NCBI GenBank assembly: GCA_018267925.1
Contig: JAFDXO010000168.1
Coordinates: 1 to 64,000, forward strand
Source: Bacteroidota bacterium
Lineage (GTDB): Bacteria; Bacteroidota; Bacteroidia; Chitinophagales; Chitinophagaceae
DNA: 64,000 nucleotides
Direction: 5' to 3'
Part shown: one piece after another, positions 35,383 to 44,701 of the stretch
Position numbering within the stretch: the stretch's first letter is position 1
How the letters are laid out: each line of letters starts with the position of its first letter
Translations under genes and position numbers: made by a program
Notes under the pieces: model-generated
What the model was told of the DNA's origin: nothing
Seen by the model: the letters and a program-made list of their open reading frames with translations, nothing else
Databases searched by the model: none

Positions 35383-37197
35383 TTGATGATAAATGATTTT
35401 GTAGTTCGTTTTGCCAATGTAAATGGAACCGGCTCTGCCAGTGCCAACTTCTTATTTACGAAGTCTATCTTCAGAATGGGCATACCTGTTACGCCTAAAA
35501 ACATCTTTCCTTCCAATATCCAAGGATTGCCCACTTGGTATGAAGTACGGGTGTCTGAGAAAGGGTGGCAGGGGCGTAAAGAAGGAATAGACTTATTGGT
35601 ATGCGTAAATCCACAAAGTATGGCAAAGGATGTTGAAAGCGTAAGACCTGGAGGATATTTTTTGTACGATAGTTCCAAGCAATTGCATAACGAATTTATA
35701 CGAGCAGATATTCATTATTTAGGCATTCCGCTTATGGAAATCTGTAATCGAGAATACACAGATGCCCGCCAACGGCAATTGTTCAAAAACATTGTTTATG
35801 TAGGTGCTTTATCTGCTTTGCTGAATATCGAATTTGAAGTATTAACCGGATTGCTGAATGATCAATTTAAAGGTAAAGAAAAATTGATTGCGCCAAATGT
35901 AAAAGCACTACAATTAGGAGCAGAATATGCTCGCGAAAACTTTACTTGTCCATTACCTTTTTATGTGGAACGTCGAAATCTGATCGGTGATTCTATCATG
36001 GTGGACGGCAATACAGCTTGTGGTCTGGGTGCCGTTTATGGCGGTGCAACTGTGTGTGCCTGGTATCCGATTACACCTTCTACCTCTGTTGCAGAAGCCT
36101 TTCATGATTATGCCAAAGAGTATCGTATAGATACTGAAACAGGAGCTAAAAATTATGCTATCGTTCAAGCAGAAGATGAATTGGCTGCGATAGGGATGGT
36201 TATAGGAGCAGGATGGAATGGTGCACGTTCGTTTACGGCCACCAGTGGACCGGGTATTTCCCTCATGAATGAATTTTTAGGGTTGGCTTATTTTGCTGAA
36301 ATACCTTCTGTGTTAATAGATGTGCAAAGAGCCGGACCATCTACCGGAATGCCTACCAGAACGCAACAAAGCGATATTTTAGAAGCAGCTTATGCTTCAC
36401 ATGGAGACACCAAACACATACTTCTGCTGCCTTCCACACCAAAGGAATGTTTTGATATGACTGCTCAAGCATTAGACTTGGCAGAGCAACTACAAACACC
36501 CATTATTGTATTAACAGACTTAGATCTCGGTATGAACGATCATCTTTCACCACCGTTTGAATGGAATGATACAGTGACATATCAACGAGGGAAAGTGCTT
36601 ACAGCTAAGGATCTTGACAACATGGGGAAATTTGGGCGATATCTTGATGTGGATGGAGACGGTATCCCTTATCGAACCTATCCGGGCACACATCCCACTA
36701 AAGGATCATTTTTTACACGTGGAACTTCTAGAGATGAATATGCTATTTATTCAGAAGACGGTGCAGTCTATAAACGGAATATGGACAGGCTGATGGTGAA
36801 ATGGGAAACCGCCAAAGAAATGGTGCCTAAGCCAATTATTAGTCAAGCTAAAGCATCAACCCAAATAGGTGTGATATATTTTGGTACCTCCAATCATGCT
36901 ACTGATGAAGCCTTGTTTCTTTTGAGTGAACAAGGGATTCATTTTGATTCACTTCGTTTACGAGCTTTTCCTTTTCATCAACAGGTAGCTGATTTTATTG
37001 CCGCTCATCAACAGGTTTTTGTTATTGAACAAAACAGAGATGCACAAATGCGCAGTTTACTTATGATTGAACTGAACATAGCACCCGACAAACTCATTTC
37101 AATTTTAAATTATGACGGAATGCCAATGACAGCAGAAAATATTGTTCAACAGATGCAATCCAAATACAAACAATACGCTCAAGCAATTCCGGCATAA
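35383..37197 (+). CDS. korA: 2-oxoacid:ferredoxin oxidoreductase, fused gamma-alpha subunit
   Basis: The 604-residue product starts with the gamma domain (about 1-195; RFANVNGTGSASANFLF), followed by the alpha domain with the YPITPSTSVAEAF motif and EDELAAIGMVIGAGWNGARS. Fusions in this order are typical of KorA-like proteins. With the beta subunit it oxidatively decarboxylates a 2-oxoacid to the acyl-CoA and reduces ferredoxin. The neighbour isocitrate dehydrogenase makes 2-oxoglutarate, which points to 2-oxoglutarate as substrate. Pyruvate or a branched-chain 2-oxoacid cannot be excluded by sequence alone. It lies 51 bases after the GltD-like gene. Confidence 0.85.
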   Translation: MMINDFVVRFANVNGTGSASANFLFTKSIFRMGIPVTPKNIFPSNIQGLPTWYEVRVSEKGWQGRKEGIDLLVCVNPQSMAKDVESVRPGGYFLYDSSKQLHNEFIRADIHYLGIPLMEICNREYTDARQRQLFKNIVYVGALSALLNIEFEVLTGLLNDQFKGKEKLIAPNVKALQLGAEYARENFTCPLPFYVERRNLIGDSIMVDGNTACGLGAVYGGATVCAWYPITPSTSVAEAFHDYAKEYRIDTETGAKNYAIVQAEDELAAIGMVIGAGWNGARSFTATSGPGISLMNEFLGLAYFAEIPSVLIDVQRAGPSTGMPTRTQQSDILEAAYASHGDTKHILLLPSTPKECFDMTAQALDLAEQLQTPIIVLTDLDLGMNDHLSPPFEWNDTVTYQRGKVLTAKDLDNMGKFGRYLDVDGDGIPYRTYPGTHPTKGSFFTRGTSRDEYAIYSEDGAVYKRNMDRLMVKWETAKEMVPKPIISQAKASTQIGVIYFGTSNHATDEALFLLSEQGIHFDSLRLRAFPFHQQVADFIAAHQQVFVIEQNRDAQMRSLLMIELNIAPDKLISILNYDGMPMTAENIVQQMQSKYKQYAQAIPA

Positions 37198-37244
37198 AAA
37201 CACTTTGATACAAAATAAAAGTTGAACCAACCAAGCAAAAAATC

Positions 37245-38297
37245 ATGACTTATATACGTCCCGCATTTCGCCATCCACAACTGCCGCTTAATAAATTGGG
37301 GCTACCTGTTTCCTACTATGAAGGTGCACTTTCTACCCTTTGCGCCGGATGTGGACACGACTCTATTAGTGCGGGTATTATTCAAGCTTGTTGGGAATTA
37401 AACATTCAACCCCATCATGTAGCCAAGCTTTCCGGTATAGGATGTTCGTCTAAAACACCCACTTATTTTTTAAGCAATTCTCATGGCTTTAATTCTGTTC
37501 ATGGACGCATGCCTTCAGTAGCTACCGGTGCTTATTTAGCCAATCGAGATTTGCTGTATATAGGCGTTTCCGGTGATGGTGACTCAGCTTCTATCGGTAT
37601 GGGGCAGTTTGCTCACGTAATCCGTCGAAACGTAAACATGGTATATGTAGTGATGAATAATGGATGCTATGGATTGACGAAAGGGCAAGATTCTGCAACA
37701 GCAGATATTGGCTCCATCAGCAAATCAGGAAGTGTCAATCAATTTCAAGGAATAGATTTAGCCAGCCTTGCCATTGAATTGGGAGCTACTTTTGTAGCTC
37801 AAAGCTTTTCCGGTGATAAAGATCAATTAGTTCCACTCATAAAAGCGGCTATCAAGCATCCGGGATTTGCATTGATTAATGTAGTATCGCCTTGTGTTAC
37901 CTTCAACAACAATCCGGGATCAACCAAGTCCTATCAATTTGTTCGAGAACATCATGCCATGACTTCAAAAATGGATTATGTCCCGGAAATGAAAACAATT
38001 TCTACCAGCTATCATGAAGGAAATAATCAGGAAATAGAACTGCATGATGGAAGTACCATTCAGCTTCATAAGCTTTCGCCAGATTGGAACCCTGAAGATA
38101 GAGTATCAGCCATTTTAGCTTTAAAACAAGCAGCTGCTAAACAAGAAGTGCTAACCGGATTGCTTTTTATAGAACCGGAAACAAAAGCATTACACCAAAT
38201 TTTGGGAACAACGGAATCTCCACTCAACACACTGACCGAATCTTCCTTATGTCCGGGAAATAAGGAACTATTGGAGCTAAATAAAAGTTGGCGATAA
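37245..38297 (+). CDS. korB: 2-oxoacid:ferredoxin oxidoreductase, beta (TPP-binding) subunit
   Basis: The 350-residue product has the family's Cys ligands for one 4Fe-4S cluster (CAGCGHDS, GIGCSSKT and a later NGCYGLTKGQ), and the thiamine motif GDGDSASIGMGQ followed by the closing NN. The LCAGCGH opening and the GCYGLTKGQ segment are typical of KorB. It forms the catalytic core with the subunit encoded 47 bases upstream. The operon order oxidoreductase-alpha-beta is a recurring one in Bacteroidota. Confidence 0.88.
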   Translation: MTYIRPAFRHPQLPLNKLGLPVSYYEGALSTLCAGCGHDSISAGIIQACWELNIQPHHVAKLSGIGCSSKTPTYFLSNSHGFNSVHGRMPSVATGAYLANRDLLYIGVSGDGDSASIGMGQFAHVIRRNVNMVYVVMNNGCYGLTKGQDSATADIGSISKSGSVNQFQGIDLASLAIELGATFVAQSFSGDKDQLVPLIKAAIKHPGFALINVVSPCVTFNNNPGSTKSYQFVREHHAMTSKMDYVPEMKTISTSYHEGNNQEIELHDGSTIQLHKLSPDWNPEDRVSAILALKQAAAKQEVLTGLLFIEPETKALHQILGTTESPLNTLTESSLCPGNKELLELNKSWR

Positions 38298-38365
38298 CAA
38301 ACAAAAGTTAGGAATCTATCTTAAACAAAAAAATATAAATAATTCACTTTCATTTAAAATGGGTA

Positions 38366-38381
38366 TTGACCTTATTGTCAA
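38366..38381 (+). promoter_or_regulatory. Inverted repeat upstream of icd
   Basis: TTGAC-CTTATT-GTCAA is a perfect five-base inverted repeat with a six-base spacer about 150 bases before icd and 70 bases after korB. The spacing between the TGA and TCA elements is eight, so it differs from the Crp/Fnr-like sites in the window. It may be an operator or a weak end structure for korB. Confidence 0.25.
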
Positions 38382-38467
38382 GTTGAATAATTCCTTCTTT
38401 TTCTCTAAAATCTTGACAAATTTATAATGCCCTTAAAACTGAACTAAAAACGGCCAAAACAATTTTT

Positions 38468-38475
38468 TACATTTG
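38468..38475 (+). promoter_or_regulatory. -7 element of the icd promoter
   Basis: TACATTTG followed by CCGCG matches the phylum's -7 consensus and lies 54 bases before the icd ATG. No good TTTG is found about 19 bases upstream. Confidence 0.45.
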
Positions 38476-38528
38476 CCGCGCCTCTCCATTATAGAGTGGC
38501 TAAGCAACCAACAACTGAATTACATTTT

Positions 38529-39755
38529 ATGTCAAAAATTAAAGTAGCCAACCCCGTAGTAGAGCTGGATGGGGATGAAATGACACGCATCATTTGGAAG
38601 TTTATTAAAGACAAATTGATCCTCCCTTATGTTGATGTGGATATAAAGTATTATGACTTAGGAGTTGAACATCGAGATGCCACAAATGATCAAGTTACTA
38701 TTGATGCAGCCCTTGCTATAAAGCAATATGGAGTGGGAATTAAGTGCGCAACTATTACACCTGATGAAGCTCGAGTAAAGGAGTTTAATCTCAAACAAAT
38801 GTGGAAAAGCCCTAATGGCACCATTCGCAACATTCTTGATGGAACTGTATTTCGGGAACCTATCGTGATCAATAATGTACCTCGATTGGTCGTAAATTGG
38901 GATGCCCCAATTATTGTAGGCCGTCATGCTTTTGGTGATCAATATCGGGCAACAGATTTTACCGTAAAAGGAAAAGGCAAGCTAACGATCAAATTTGAAG
39001 GAGAAAATGGAGAAGTCATAGAACATGAAGTTTATGACTTTAAAGGGGATGGCGTTGCCATGGCTATGTACAACACGGATGAATCAATCAAAGGCTTTGC
39101 CCGCGCATGTTTCAACATGGCTTTACAAAAAGGTTGGCCACTTTATCTGTCAACTAAAAACACCATTCTTAAAAAATATGACGGCCGATTTAAAGATATT
39201 TTTGAAGACATTTATCAAAATGAATTCAAAACCCAAATGGATGCTGCCGGACTTAGTTATGAGCATCGCCTCATTGACGACATGGTGGCCAGTGCTTTGA
39301 AATGGAACGGAAATTTTGTGTGGGCTTGTAAAAACTATGATGGTGATGTACAAAGTGACACTGTAGCTCAAGGCTTTGGCTCATTAGGGTTGATGACCTC
39401 CGTATTGGTTACACCCGATGGAAAAACAATGGAAGCAGAAGCTGCACATGGAACTGTAACACGCCACTATCGCGAACATCAAAAAGGAAACCCTACATCT
39501 ACAAATCCCATAGCATCCATATTTGCATGGACACGCGGATTAGCTTTCCGTGGTAAACTCGATAACAATCAAGCATTGATAGACTTCTGCCATGCCTTAG
39601 AAGCCGTATGTATAGAAACTGTTGAAAGCGGAAAAATGACCAAAGATTTGGCTATCTCTGTTTATGGAAATAAAGTAAATCATGGCGAACATTACCTTTA
39701 TACAGAAGAATTTTTAGACGCATTAGATTCTAATTTGAAGTCTAAAATCAAATAA
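38529..39755 (+). CDS. icd: NADP-dependent isocitrate dehydrogenase, eukaryote-like type
   Basis: The ATG at 38529 ([20 protein letters not shown]) gives 408 residues; the GTG frame start 33 bases upstream is unneeded. The substrate loop KSPNGTIRN, the following GTVFREPI, the metal ligands in DDMVA and the NADP region [12 protein letters not shown] place it in the homodimeric group related to eukaryotic IDH. It oxidises isocitrate to 2-oxoglutarate with release of NADPH. Adjacent korAB can use this product. A terminator follows. Confidence 0.95.
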   Translation: MSKIKVANPVVELDGDEMTRIIWKFIKDKLILPYVDVDIKYYDLGVEHRDATNDQVTIDAALAIKQYGVGIKCATITPDEARVKEFNLKQMWKSPNGTIRNILDGTVFREPIVINNVPRLVVNWDAPIIVGRHAFGDQYRATDFTVKGKGKLTIKFEGENGEVIEHEVYDFKGDGVAMAMYNTDESIKGFARACFNMALQKGWPLYLSTKNTILKKYDGRFKDIFEDIYQNEFKTQMDAAGLSYEHRLIDDMVASALKWNGNFVWACKNYDGDVQSDTVAQGFGSLGLMTSVLVTPDGKTMEAEAAHGTVTRHYREHQKGNPTSTNPIASIFAWTRGLAFRGKLDNNQALIDFCHALEAVCIETVESGKMTKDLAISVYGNKVNHGEHYLYTEEFLDALDSNLKSKIK

Positions 39756-39784
39756 ACTATTAGTAAAATAAACTCGTCTTTAAG

Positions 39785-39809
39785 GGTCGGTTTTGTACCG
39801 ACCTTTTTT
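39785..39809 (+). terminator. icd terminator
   Basis: The arms GGTCGGT (39785-39791) and ACCGACC (39797-39803) enclose a five-base loop and are followed by six T. Confidence 0.88.
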
Positions 39810-39953
39810 ATTTTTACTTTATGTTGAACAATCGAAAAGACTCTATCTGTAAAAACTGCATTAGAAATAGTATCTTCGCGCTTTAATTTACCCGCCTGCA
39901 TCACTTCATGCAGGAATTTATCGAACAGCTAAACTTTTTGTAGTTCCCGCTAT

Positions 39954-41114
39954 ATGAATATCTTTTTAACAGGCGCAACTGGACTTGTGGGAGGAGAACT
40001 CCTAGTTACACTTTCAAAGCGTAGTGATGTTGACAAAATTTTCTGCCTTCTTAGATCTAAATCAGAAGAAGAAGCGTTAATCCGCATCAAACACGTTTTT
40101 GATCTGCATCAAGACGAATATGATCCCAGTCGCATTGTCCCGGTTTTAGGTAATTTATTTGACGACAACTTAACCGATTCTTTAAAAACCAATAAACTTC
40201 TTGATCAAGTAGATGCCATCATTCATTCGGCTGCCAATACCTCCTTTTCAAGAGTAAACGATGACTTGGTTGAGAGAGCAAATATTGGTGGCTTAAATAA
40301 AATTTTGCTTTGGGCAAAAGATTTGCCGCATCTTAAAACCTTTCTTTATATAGGAACAGCCACCATTTGCGGAAAAGATGTAAAAGATAGAATAGTTCAT
40401 GAAGATGAATCGCCAAACCTTGATGCGACTCACTTAGTGAAATATACCTACACTAAAATGAAGGGTGAATTACTGATTCGAGAACATTTGCGTTCGGATC
40501 AGATTTTAGTTGCACGCCCTTCAATCATTATGGGCGATAGCCGCCCTATTATGCCTCGTAGCCCTGTCATTCTTTGGGCAATGGCAACGATAAATCATTT
40601 AAGACTTATTCCCGTAAATGCACATGCTCAGCTTGACATAATTCCCGTCAACTATGCAGCAGAAGCCATTGTAGCCTTATTGTTTGCAAATAGAAAGCAC
40701 CATGTTTATCATATTTCTGCCGGTGAAGCAGGTGCTACAACCGCTTTAAAACTTGCAAAGACTCTTGAAAGTTATTTTGATGAAATGCCTCCCTTCAACT
40801 TCATCAATAAAGCAATGCTTAATCAGGTAAAACACTGGACACGCAATCGTTTAGCACCGGAAAGCGAACTCTATTCTTATCGAAAATATTTGGACTATTG
40901 GAAAGAAACTTTTCAAGACAAAAGTAAACTACGATTACTTTTTACTGGAATTGACCCATATCTCGAATTTATTGAATTAGGACATGTTTTCGATAACACT
41001 CGTTTACTGGAAGATGTAGGAATTGAAAATTCTATTCCTGCTGATATTTATATCAACAACTCAATGAATTATGTTGAGAAAATTGATGTGCTTGAAGGTG
41101 CTATTGATCCATAG
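39954..41114 (+). CDS. SDR-type NAD(P)-dependent reductase, thioester-reductase/NAD_binding_4 like
   Basis: The 386-residue product has an extended-SDR nucleotide site (FLTGATGLVGGELL), a DAIIHSAANTSFSR segment, and the catalytic YTYTKMKGE (YxxxK). Its strongest resemblance is to the reductase domains that reduce acyl thioesters, known as male-sterility or NAD_binding_4 domains, because of the CLLRS and HSAANT stretches. The C-terminal 100 residues are divergent. No carrier protein, ligase or other biosynthetic gene is beside it, so the substrate is unknown. A terminator follows. Confidence 0.75.
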   Translation: MNIFLTGATGLVGGELLVTLSKRSDVDKIFCLLRSKSEEEALIRIKHVFDLHQDEYDPSRIVPVLGNLFDDNLTDSLKTNKLLDQVDAIIHSAANTSFSRVNDDLVERANIGGLNKILLWAKDLPHLKTFLYIGTATICGKDVKDRIVHEDESPNLDATHLVKYTYTKMKGELLIREHLRSDQILVARPSIIMGDSRPIMPRSPVILWAMATINHLRLIPVNAHAQLDIIPVNYAAEAIVALLFANRKHHVYHISAGEAGATTALKLAKTLESYFDEMPPFNFINKAMLNQVKHWTRNRLAPESELYSYRKYLDYWKETFQDKSKLRLLFTGIDPYLEFIELGHVFDNTRLLEDVGIENSIPADIYINNSMNYVEKIDVLEGAIDP

Positions 41115-41138
41115 AATTATTTGAAATAAAAATTCATT

Positions 41139-41160
41139 TCCCGCTATTTGGCGGGATTTG
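41139..41160 (+). terminator. Terminator after the SDR gene
   Basis: The arms TCCCGC (41139-41144) and GCGGGA (41151-41156) enclose a six-base loop and are followed by TTTGTTTTAG. Confidence 0.75.
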
Positions 41161-41231
41161 TTTTAGATAAATTTTTAAGCTCCGAACTTTGCCTTTAAAC
41201 TATTGATACCCAACTTTTTTACTTGCCAAAT

Positions 41232-42215
41232 ATGGGACTATTCGACAAACTCTTTAAAAGAAATAAAGAACAACAAGAGCAAAAAGAAGCACTTGATCAA
41301 GGCTTACAAAAAACCAAAGAAAGTTTCTTTACTAAAATTACCAAAGCCATAGCCGGTAAGGACTCGGTAGATGAAGAAGTATTGGATGAGCTTGAAAACG
41401 CTCTTGTCAGTGCAGACGTAGGCATTGATACTACGGTCGCCATCATCAATAGAATTGAAAATCGCGTAAAAAAAGATAAGTATGTAGGCACAAGTCAACT
41501 CAACGATATCCTGCAACAGGAAATTATGAGTATGCTTACCGATGCTCCGTCAAACGAATTTGCAACCTTCGATTTGCCGACGGGCAAAAAGCCTTATGTT
41601 ATTTTAGTAGTCGGAGTGAACGGAGTGGGTAAGACAACTACAATTGGCAAATTAGCTTACAATTTCAAGCGAAATGGCAAATCTGTATTGTTGGGAGCAG
41701 CCGATACGTTTCGTGCTGCAGCTGTTGATCAACTCACTATTTGGAGTGATCGAGTAGGGGTCCCAATTGTTAAAAAGGAAATGGGTAGCGATCCCAGTAG
41801 TGTTGCTTTTGATGCCGTTGCCAGCGGAATTGCTAAAGATGTTGATGTTATTATTATTGATACGGCTGGACGGCTTCACAACAAAAGCTATTTGATGGAT
41901 GAATTGGGAAAAATTCGTCGTGTAATATCCAAAAAAATGCCTGATGCACCACATGAAGTACTGTTGGTTCTTGACGGTAGTACCGGACAAAATGCACTCG
42001 AACAAGCAAAGCATTTTACAGCCGCAACAGACGTAACAGCAATGGCTATTACCAAATTAGATGGTACAGCCAAAGGCGGCGTTGTGCTGGCTATTGCCAA
42101 TCAATTTAAAATTCCGGTAAAATATATCGGGGTTGGTGAAAAAATGGAAGACTTACAGATTTTTCAAAAAGAAGAGTTTGTAGATAGCTTGTTTAACCTA
42201 TCGAAAAAGGATTGA
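41232..42215 (+). CDS. ftsY: Signal recognition particle receptor FtsY
   Basis: The ATG at 41232 gives 327 residues beginning MGLFDKLFKRNKEQQEQ, a short basic-acidic A region as in Bacteroidota. The N domain is four helices (about 25-105), and the G domain has G1 GVNGVGKTT, DTFRAAA, DTAGR, TKLDGTAKGG and the closing GVGEKMEDL. The protein receives SRP-bound ribosomes at the membrane for co-translational targeting. It converges with the lipoprotein gene, whose stop is only two bases away. Confidence 0.96.
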   Translation: MGLFDKLFKRNKEQQEQKEALDQGLQKTKESFFTKITKAIAGKDSVDEEVLDELENALVSADVGIDTTVAIINRIENRVKKDKYVGTSQLNDILQQEIMSMLTDAPSNEFATFDLPTGKKPYVILVVGVNGVGKTTTIGKLAYNFKRNGKSVLLGAADTFRAAAVDQLTIWSDRVGVPIVKKEMGSDPSSVAFDAVASGIAKDVDVIIIDTAGRLHNKSYLMDELGKIRRVISKKMPDAPHEVLLVLDGSTGQNALEQAKHFTAATDVTAMAITKLDGTAKGGVVLAIANQFKIPVKYIGVGEKMEDLQIFQKEEFVDSLFNLSKKD

Positions 42216-42217
42216 TT

Positions 42218-42718
42218 TTAGTTCAGTACCGTGTGTGAAACGGTAGGGATCTTTTCATACTCAGCTCGATCTGCTTCGTCATAAAAGCTTTGAAGATTCA
42301 TATTCTTTTCTACAAAACTTCTTAGTGCCTCCGAACTATTAAAATGTTCGGGTAATTCTGCTGCTATGGGAGTCAGGGTAAATTTATTTCCCGATGTATC
42401 GGGCTTGATTCGAAAAAGATAATAAGCTTTTGTGCTGTCTGAATATAGGTTCATAAATAAAGCACCTTTTACTTCAGATAAAAATGCGGTGAATTGAGAT
42501 GTCTGGGAAATGTTTTTCTGCACTACATGATATTGGGTAGGAGAAGATTGTGTGATTTGATAATTGTTATACACTTCATCCTTGCTATTCCATTTTCCTA
42601 AAAAACGCGGATCAACCGGAATGGACGCATTGCTGATGGGTACAGAACTTTCATAAGGGCAACCCCCTAAGCCTATTGAAATGAAAATTAGCGCAACGAG
42701 AAAAAATACTTTATTCAT
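42218..42718 (-). CDS. Lipoprotein of unknown function
   Basis: The 166-residue product has a type II signal peptide with lipobox LGGC (mature Cys at about 20). The rest is predicted to be beta-rich, containing a FLGKWNSKDEVYN stretch that resembles lipocalin-like or 'DUF'-type short barrels, but no family was identified. The two-base gap to convergent ftsY leaves no room for a terminator between them. A -7 element lies upstream at 42762. Confidence 0.75.
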   Translation of the reverse strand: MNKVFFLVALIFISIGLGGCPYESSVPISNASIPVDPRFLGKWNSKDEVYNNYQITQSSPTQYHVVQKNISQTSQFTAFLSEVKGALFMNLYSDSTKAYYLFRIKPDTSGNKFTLTPIAAELPEHFNSSEALRSFVEKNMNLQSFYDEADRAEYEKIPTVSHTVLN

Positions 42719-42761
42719 GTTTTAGTCAAAAAATATCGCACTCCTTTTTACTAAGGGAGCG

Positions 42762-42769
42762 CAAAGATA
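42762..42769 (-). promoter_or_regulatory. -7 element of the lipoprotein promoter
   Basis: On the minus strand TATCTTTG followed by CGC matches the -7 consensus, 44 bases before the ATG at 42718. The -33 box is poorly defined. Confidence 0.4.
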
Positions 42770-43051
42770 CTGTGATTTGAGGTTTCAACATCATTTCTTT
42801 ACGGGACTGTTATACAATGAACTAAAACCACTTTTAATCTGGAATTCTTGTGAATTTAATCAAACGGCAATTTCAAACTTTTAGTCTAAGCAGTAATCAA
42901 CTTAATGCCGAATCTTTTGTTAGAAGTTAAAGCTTCTGTTTAAAAATGGGAACGGATTTGATTTACTGAAAGAAGGCAGTCAATAACATAAAACTACAAA
43001 TGGTAAATTTAATATTATAATAAATTGTTTTCAGTAAGTAGATATTAACGT

Positions 43052-43084
43052 CATTAAGCCCCGTTGATTCAACGGGGCTTAATG
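43052..43084 (-). terminator. Terminator of the rpmB-rpmG-DUF4295 operon
   Basis: Perfect 14-base arms (CATTAAGCCCCGTT at 43052-43065, AACGGGGCTTAATG at 43071-43084) enclose a five-base loop, 25 bases past the DUF4295 stop. The downstream T tract is weak, so the stem itself may do most of the work. Confidence 0.7.
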
Positions 43085-43108
43085 AAAATAGTTTTTGGAG
43101 ACGAAGTG

Positions 43109-43282
43109 CTATTTTACAGAAGCGATAAAGTCTTTTACTTTATCCTTATGTACCATACCTTCTTTAAAAGTATATGCACCAGATTTTGGGCTGCGAACGG
43201 CTTTGATCACTTTTGTGTAATTCTTTGCCTCTGCTGCCAACTTGGGGTCTTTTTTTATCGCGGTTTTAGCTGCTTTTGCCAT
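43109..43282 (-). CDS. DUF4295-family small basic protein, ribosomal operon
   Basis: The start at 43282 gives a 57-residue Lys/Ala-rich protein, MAKAAKTAIKKDPK then VIKAVRSPKSGAYTFKEGMV and KVKDFIAS. The KSPKSGAY-type core is the DUF4295 signature. The family is confined to Bacteroidota and sits after rpmB and rpmG, as here, 81 bases downstream of rpmG. Its basic composition and place suggest a ribosome-associated protein, but the function is not established. It is too short for routine gene finders, so it may be missed. Confidence 0.88.
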   Translation of the reverse strand: MAKAAKTAIKKDPKLAAEAKNYTKVIKAVRSPKSGAYTFKEGMVHKDKVKDFIASVK

Positions 43283-43363
43283 TTCTTATATAATTTGCTT
43301 GGTTTTTTAAATATTACTGATGTCCTAAGTTAAACATGAGAACATAGCACCATTTCAAACCAG

Positions 43364-43546
43364 TTATTTAATTTCTTTATGAACAGTTACCTTCTTCATG
43401 AGTGGATTGTATTTTTTTAACTCAATACGCTCAGGTGTGTTCTTTTTGTTTTTTGTAGTAATATAACGACTGGTACCCGCCAAACCGCTATTTTTATGCT
43501 CTGTGCACTCTAATATCACTTGTACACGATTTCCTTTTTTAGCCAT
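43364..43546 (-). CDS. rpmG: 50S ribosomal protein L33
   Basis: The 60-residue product matches L33 from end to end ([19 protein letters not shown], then [24 protein letters not shown]). The zinc-ribbon Cys pairs of the C+ form are absent; a single Cys (residue 14) remains, so it is the C- form. It is the second gene of the operon, 35 bases after rpmB. Confidence 0.95.
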   Translation of the reverse strand: MAKKGNRVQVILECTEHKNSGLAGTSRYITTKNKKNTPERIELKKYNPLMKKVTVHKEIK

Positions 43547-43581
43547 CTTATGATTGCTTTAAATTCTTTACTGAAAATTAA

Positions 43582-43818
43582 TTAGATCGTTTGACCTTGT
43601 GCGCGAAGTTCTTTCACTACACTGAATAGTCCGTTTTTATTAATAGTACGGATTGCATCTGTGGAAAGCTTCAATGAAATCCAACGATCTTCTTCTACTA
43701 AGAAAAAACGCTTCTTCTGCAAATTAGGCAGAAAACGACGCTTTGCTTTCTTGTTTGAGAAAGATACTTTGTGACCAGTTATGGGCTTCTTACCTGTTAC
43801 CTGACAAACGCGTGCCAT
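43582..43818 (-). CDS. rpmB: 50S ribosomal protein L28
   Basis: The ATG at 43818 ([19 protein letters not shown]) gives 78 residues and matches the L28 N-terminus; the longer frame adds eight non-homologous residues. The [19 protein letters not shown] and [14 protein letters not shown] stretches are typical. It is the first gene of the operon with rpmG and DUF4295. Confidence 0.96.
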   Translation of the reverse strand: MARVCQVTGKKPITGHKVSFSNKKAKRRFLPNLQKKRFFLVEEDRWISLKLSTDAIRTINKNGLFSVVKELRAQGQTI

Positions 43819-43839
43819 GCTGAAAAAAATTTTGGACTG

Positions 43840-43847
43840 CAAAAGTA
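43840..43847 (-). promoter_or_regulatory. -7 element of the rpmB operon promoter
   Basis: On the minus strand TACTTTTG followed by CAGTCC lies 21 bases before the rpmB ATG. The -33 region has T-rich sequence at a spacing of about 21 but no exact TTTG. Confidence 0.5.
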
Positions 43848-43906
43848 GGGAAAATTATCGAAAGGATTCTAAAACGAACAAAATATTTTTTTTCAATCAC
43901 TCGTGC

Positions 43907-44641
43907 CTATGGAAATTCGGGATAAATTAGGGCATCCAAGTCGCTGATTGCCGGAATATTTTCACAAACAAAACCTTCTGCATATTGTGTTCCGATGCGT
44001 TTCCCCATCAACATATCCCGATAGGCAATTTGGTTTAAAAATTCTGCTGTTGCTATATAGGTCATGGGCTCTGTTGATGTAGGTGCATGAAATTGACTCT
44101 TATAACACCTAACTGCCTCCATTTTAGTGTGAAAGCTTTCAGAAATGTCCACTATGATTTGTGGTTCATGGTGTCTATCTTGTATCATGTGAAACACTCG
44201 TTTGGGTCGCCAAGCTGCCTGTGGAGTATTGTTCCATTCGGTTTCTATTTTTCTTAAACCCGATAGAAAACAAGCATCAGCAATCAATCTACCTGCTCGT
44301 CCATGATCGGGGTGGCGGTCTGTTAGAGCATTTGCAATCACAATTTCAGGCTGATACTTTCTGATAAACCGAATAAGCATTTTTTGATGTGCTTCATCGT
44401 TACGGAAAAATCCATCTGCCATGTGGGCGTTTTCCCGCACATGAATACCCATTGCTTGGGCTGCATCCTGCGCTTCTTTTAATCTGATTTCGGCAGTGCC
44501 TCGTGTCCCTAATTCGCCTGCGGTGAGGTCTAATATGCCAACCATTTGCCCTTTGCGAGCATGATTGATAAGAGTGCCGGCACAACCTAATTCTGCATCA
44601 TCAGGATGAACGGCTATGGATAGAATATGCAACTTAGTCAT
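43907..44641 (-). CDS. bshB1: Bacillithiol biosynthesis deacetylase BshB1
   Basis: The 244-residue product is a PIG-L/LmbE-type zinc deacetylase: AVHPDDAELGCAGT with the His/Asp/Asp set, RHPDHGRAG for the third ligand and GRAGRLIADACFLSG after it. The GTRGTAEIRLKEAQDAAQ stretch is the BshB1 signature. It removes acetyl from GlcNAc-malate in bacillithiol synthesis, and BshB1 is the usual form in Bacteroidota. bshA and bshC are not in the window. Confidence 0.92.
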   Translation of the reverse strand: MTKLHILSIAVHPDDAELGCAGTLINHARKGQMVGILDLTAGELGTRGTAEIRLKEAQDAAQAMGIHVRENAHMADGFFRNDEAHQKMLIRFIRKYQPEIVIANALTDRHPDHGRAGRLIADACFLSGLRKIETEWNNTPQAAWRPKRVFHMIQDRHHEPQIIVDISESFHTKMEAVRCYKSQFHAPTSTEPMTYIATAEFLNQIAYRDMLMGKRIGTQYAEGFVCENIPAISDLDALIYPEFP

Positions 44642-44701
44642 AGTGTTGCAAAGGTAGCAGCTAAGGATGCTTCATCCATTCTTACGCCTTAAAATGGTTT
44701 G

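Larger units (their letters stand above)
42719..43108. other. Intergenic region between lipoprotein and DUF4295 genes
   Basis: About 390 bases with no gene. It holds a leftward -7-like element TATCTTTG (plus strand 42762-42769) for the lipoprotein and an imperfect hairpin, CTCC/GGGAG, near 42741-42758 in its leader. The strong hairpin at 43052-43084 is at the right end. The middle part (about 42800-43050) shows nothing recognisable. Confidence 0.5.

Noticed and set aside
33532..39755. Reductive TCA cycle for carbon fixation
   Set aside because: KorAB and Icd alone do not support it. ATP-citrate lyase or other cycle-specific enzymes are not in the window.
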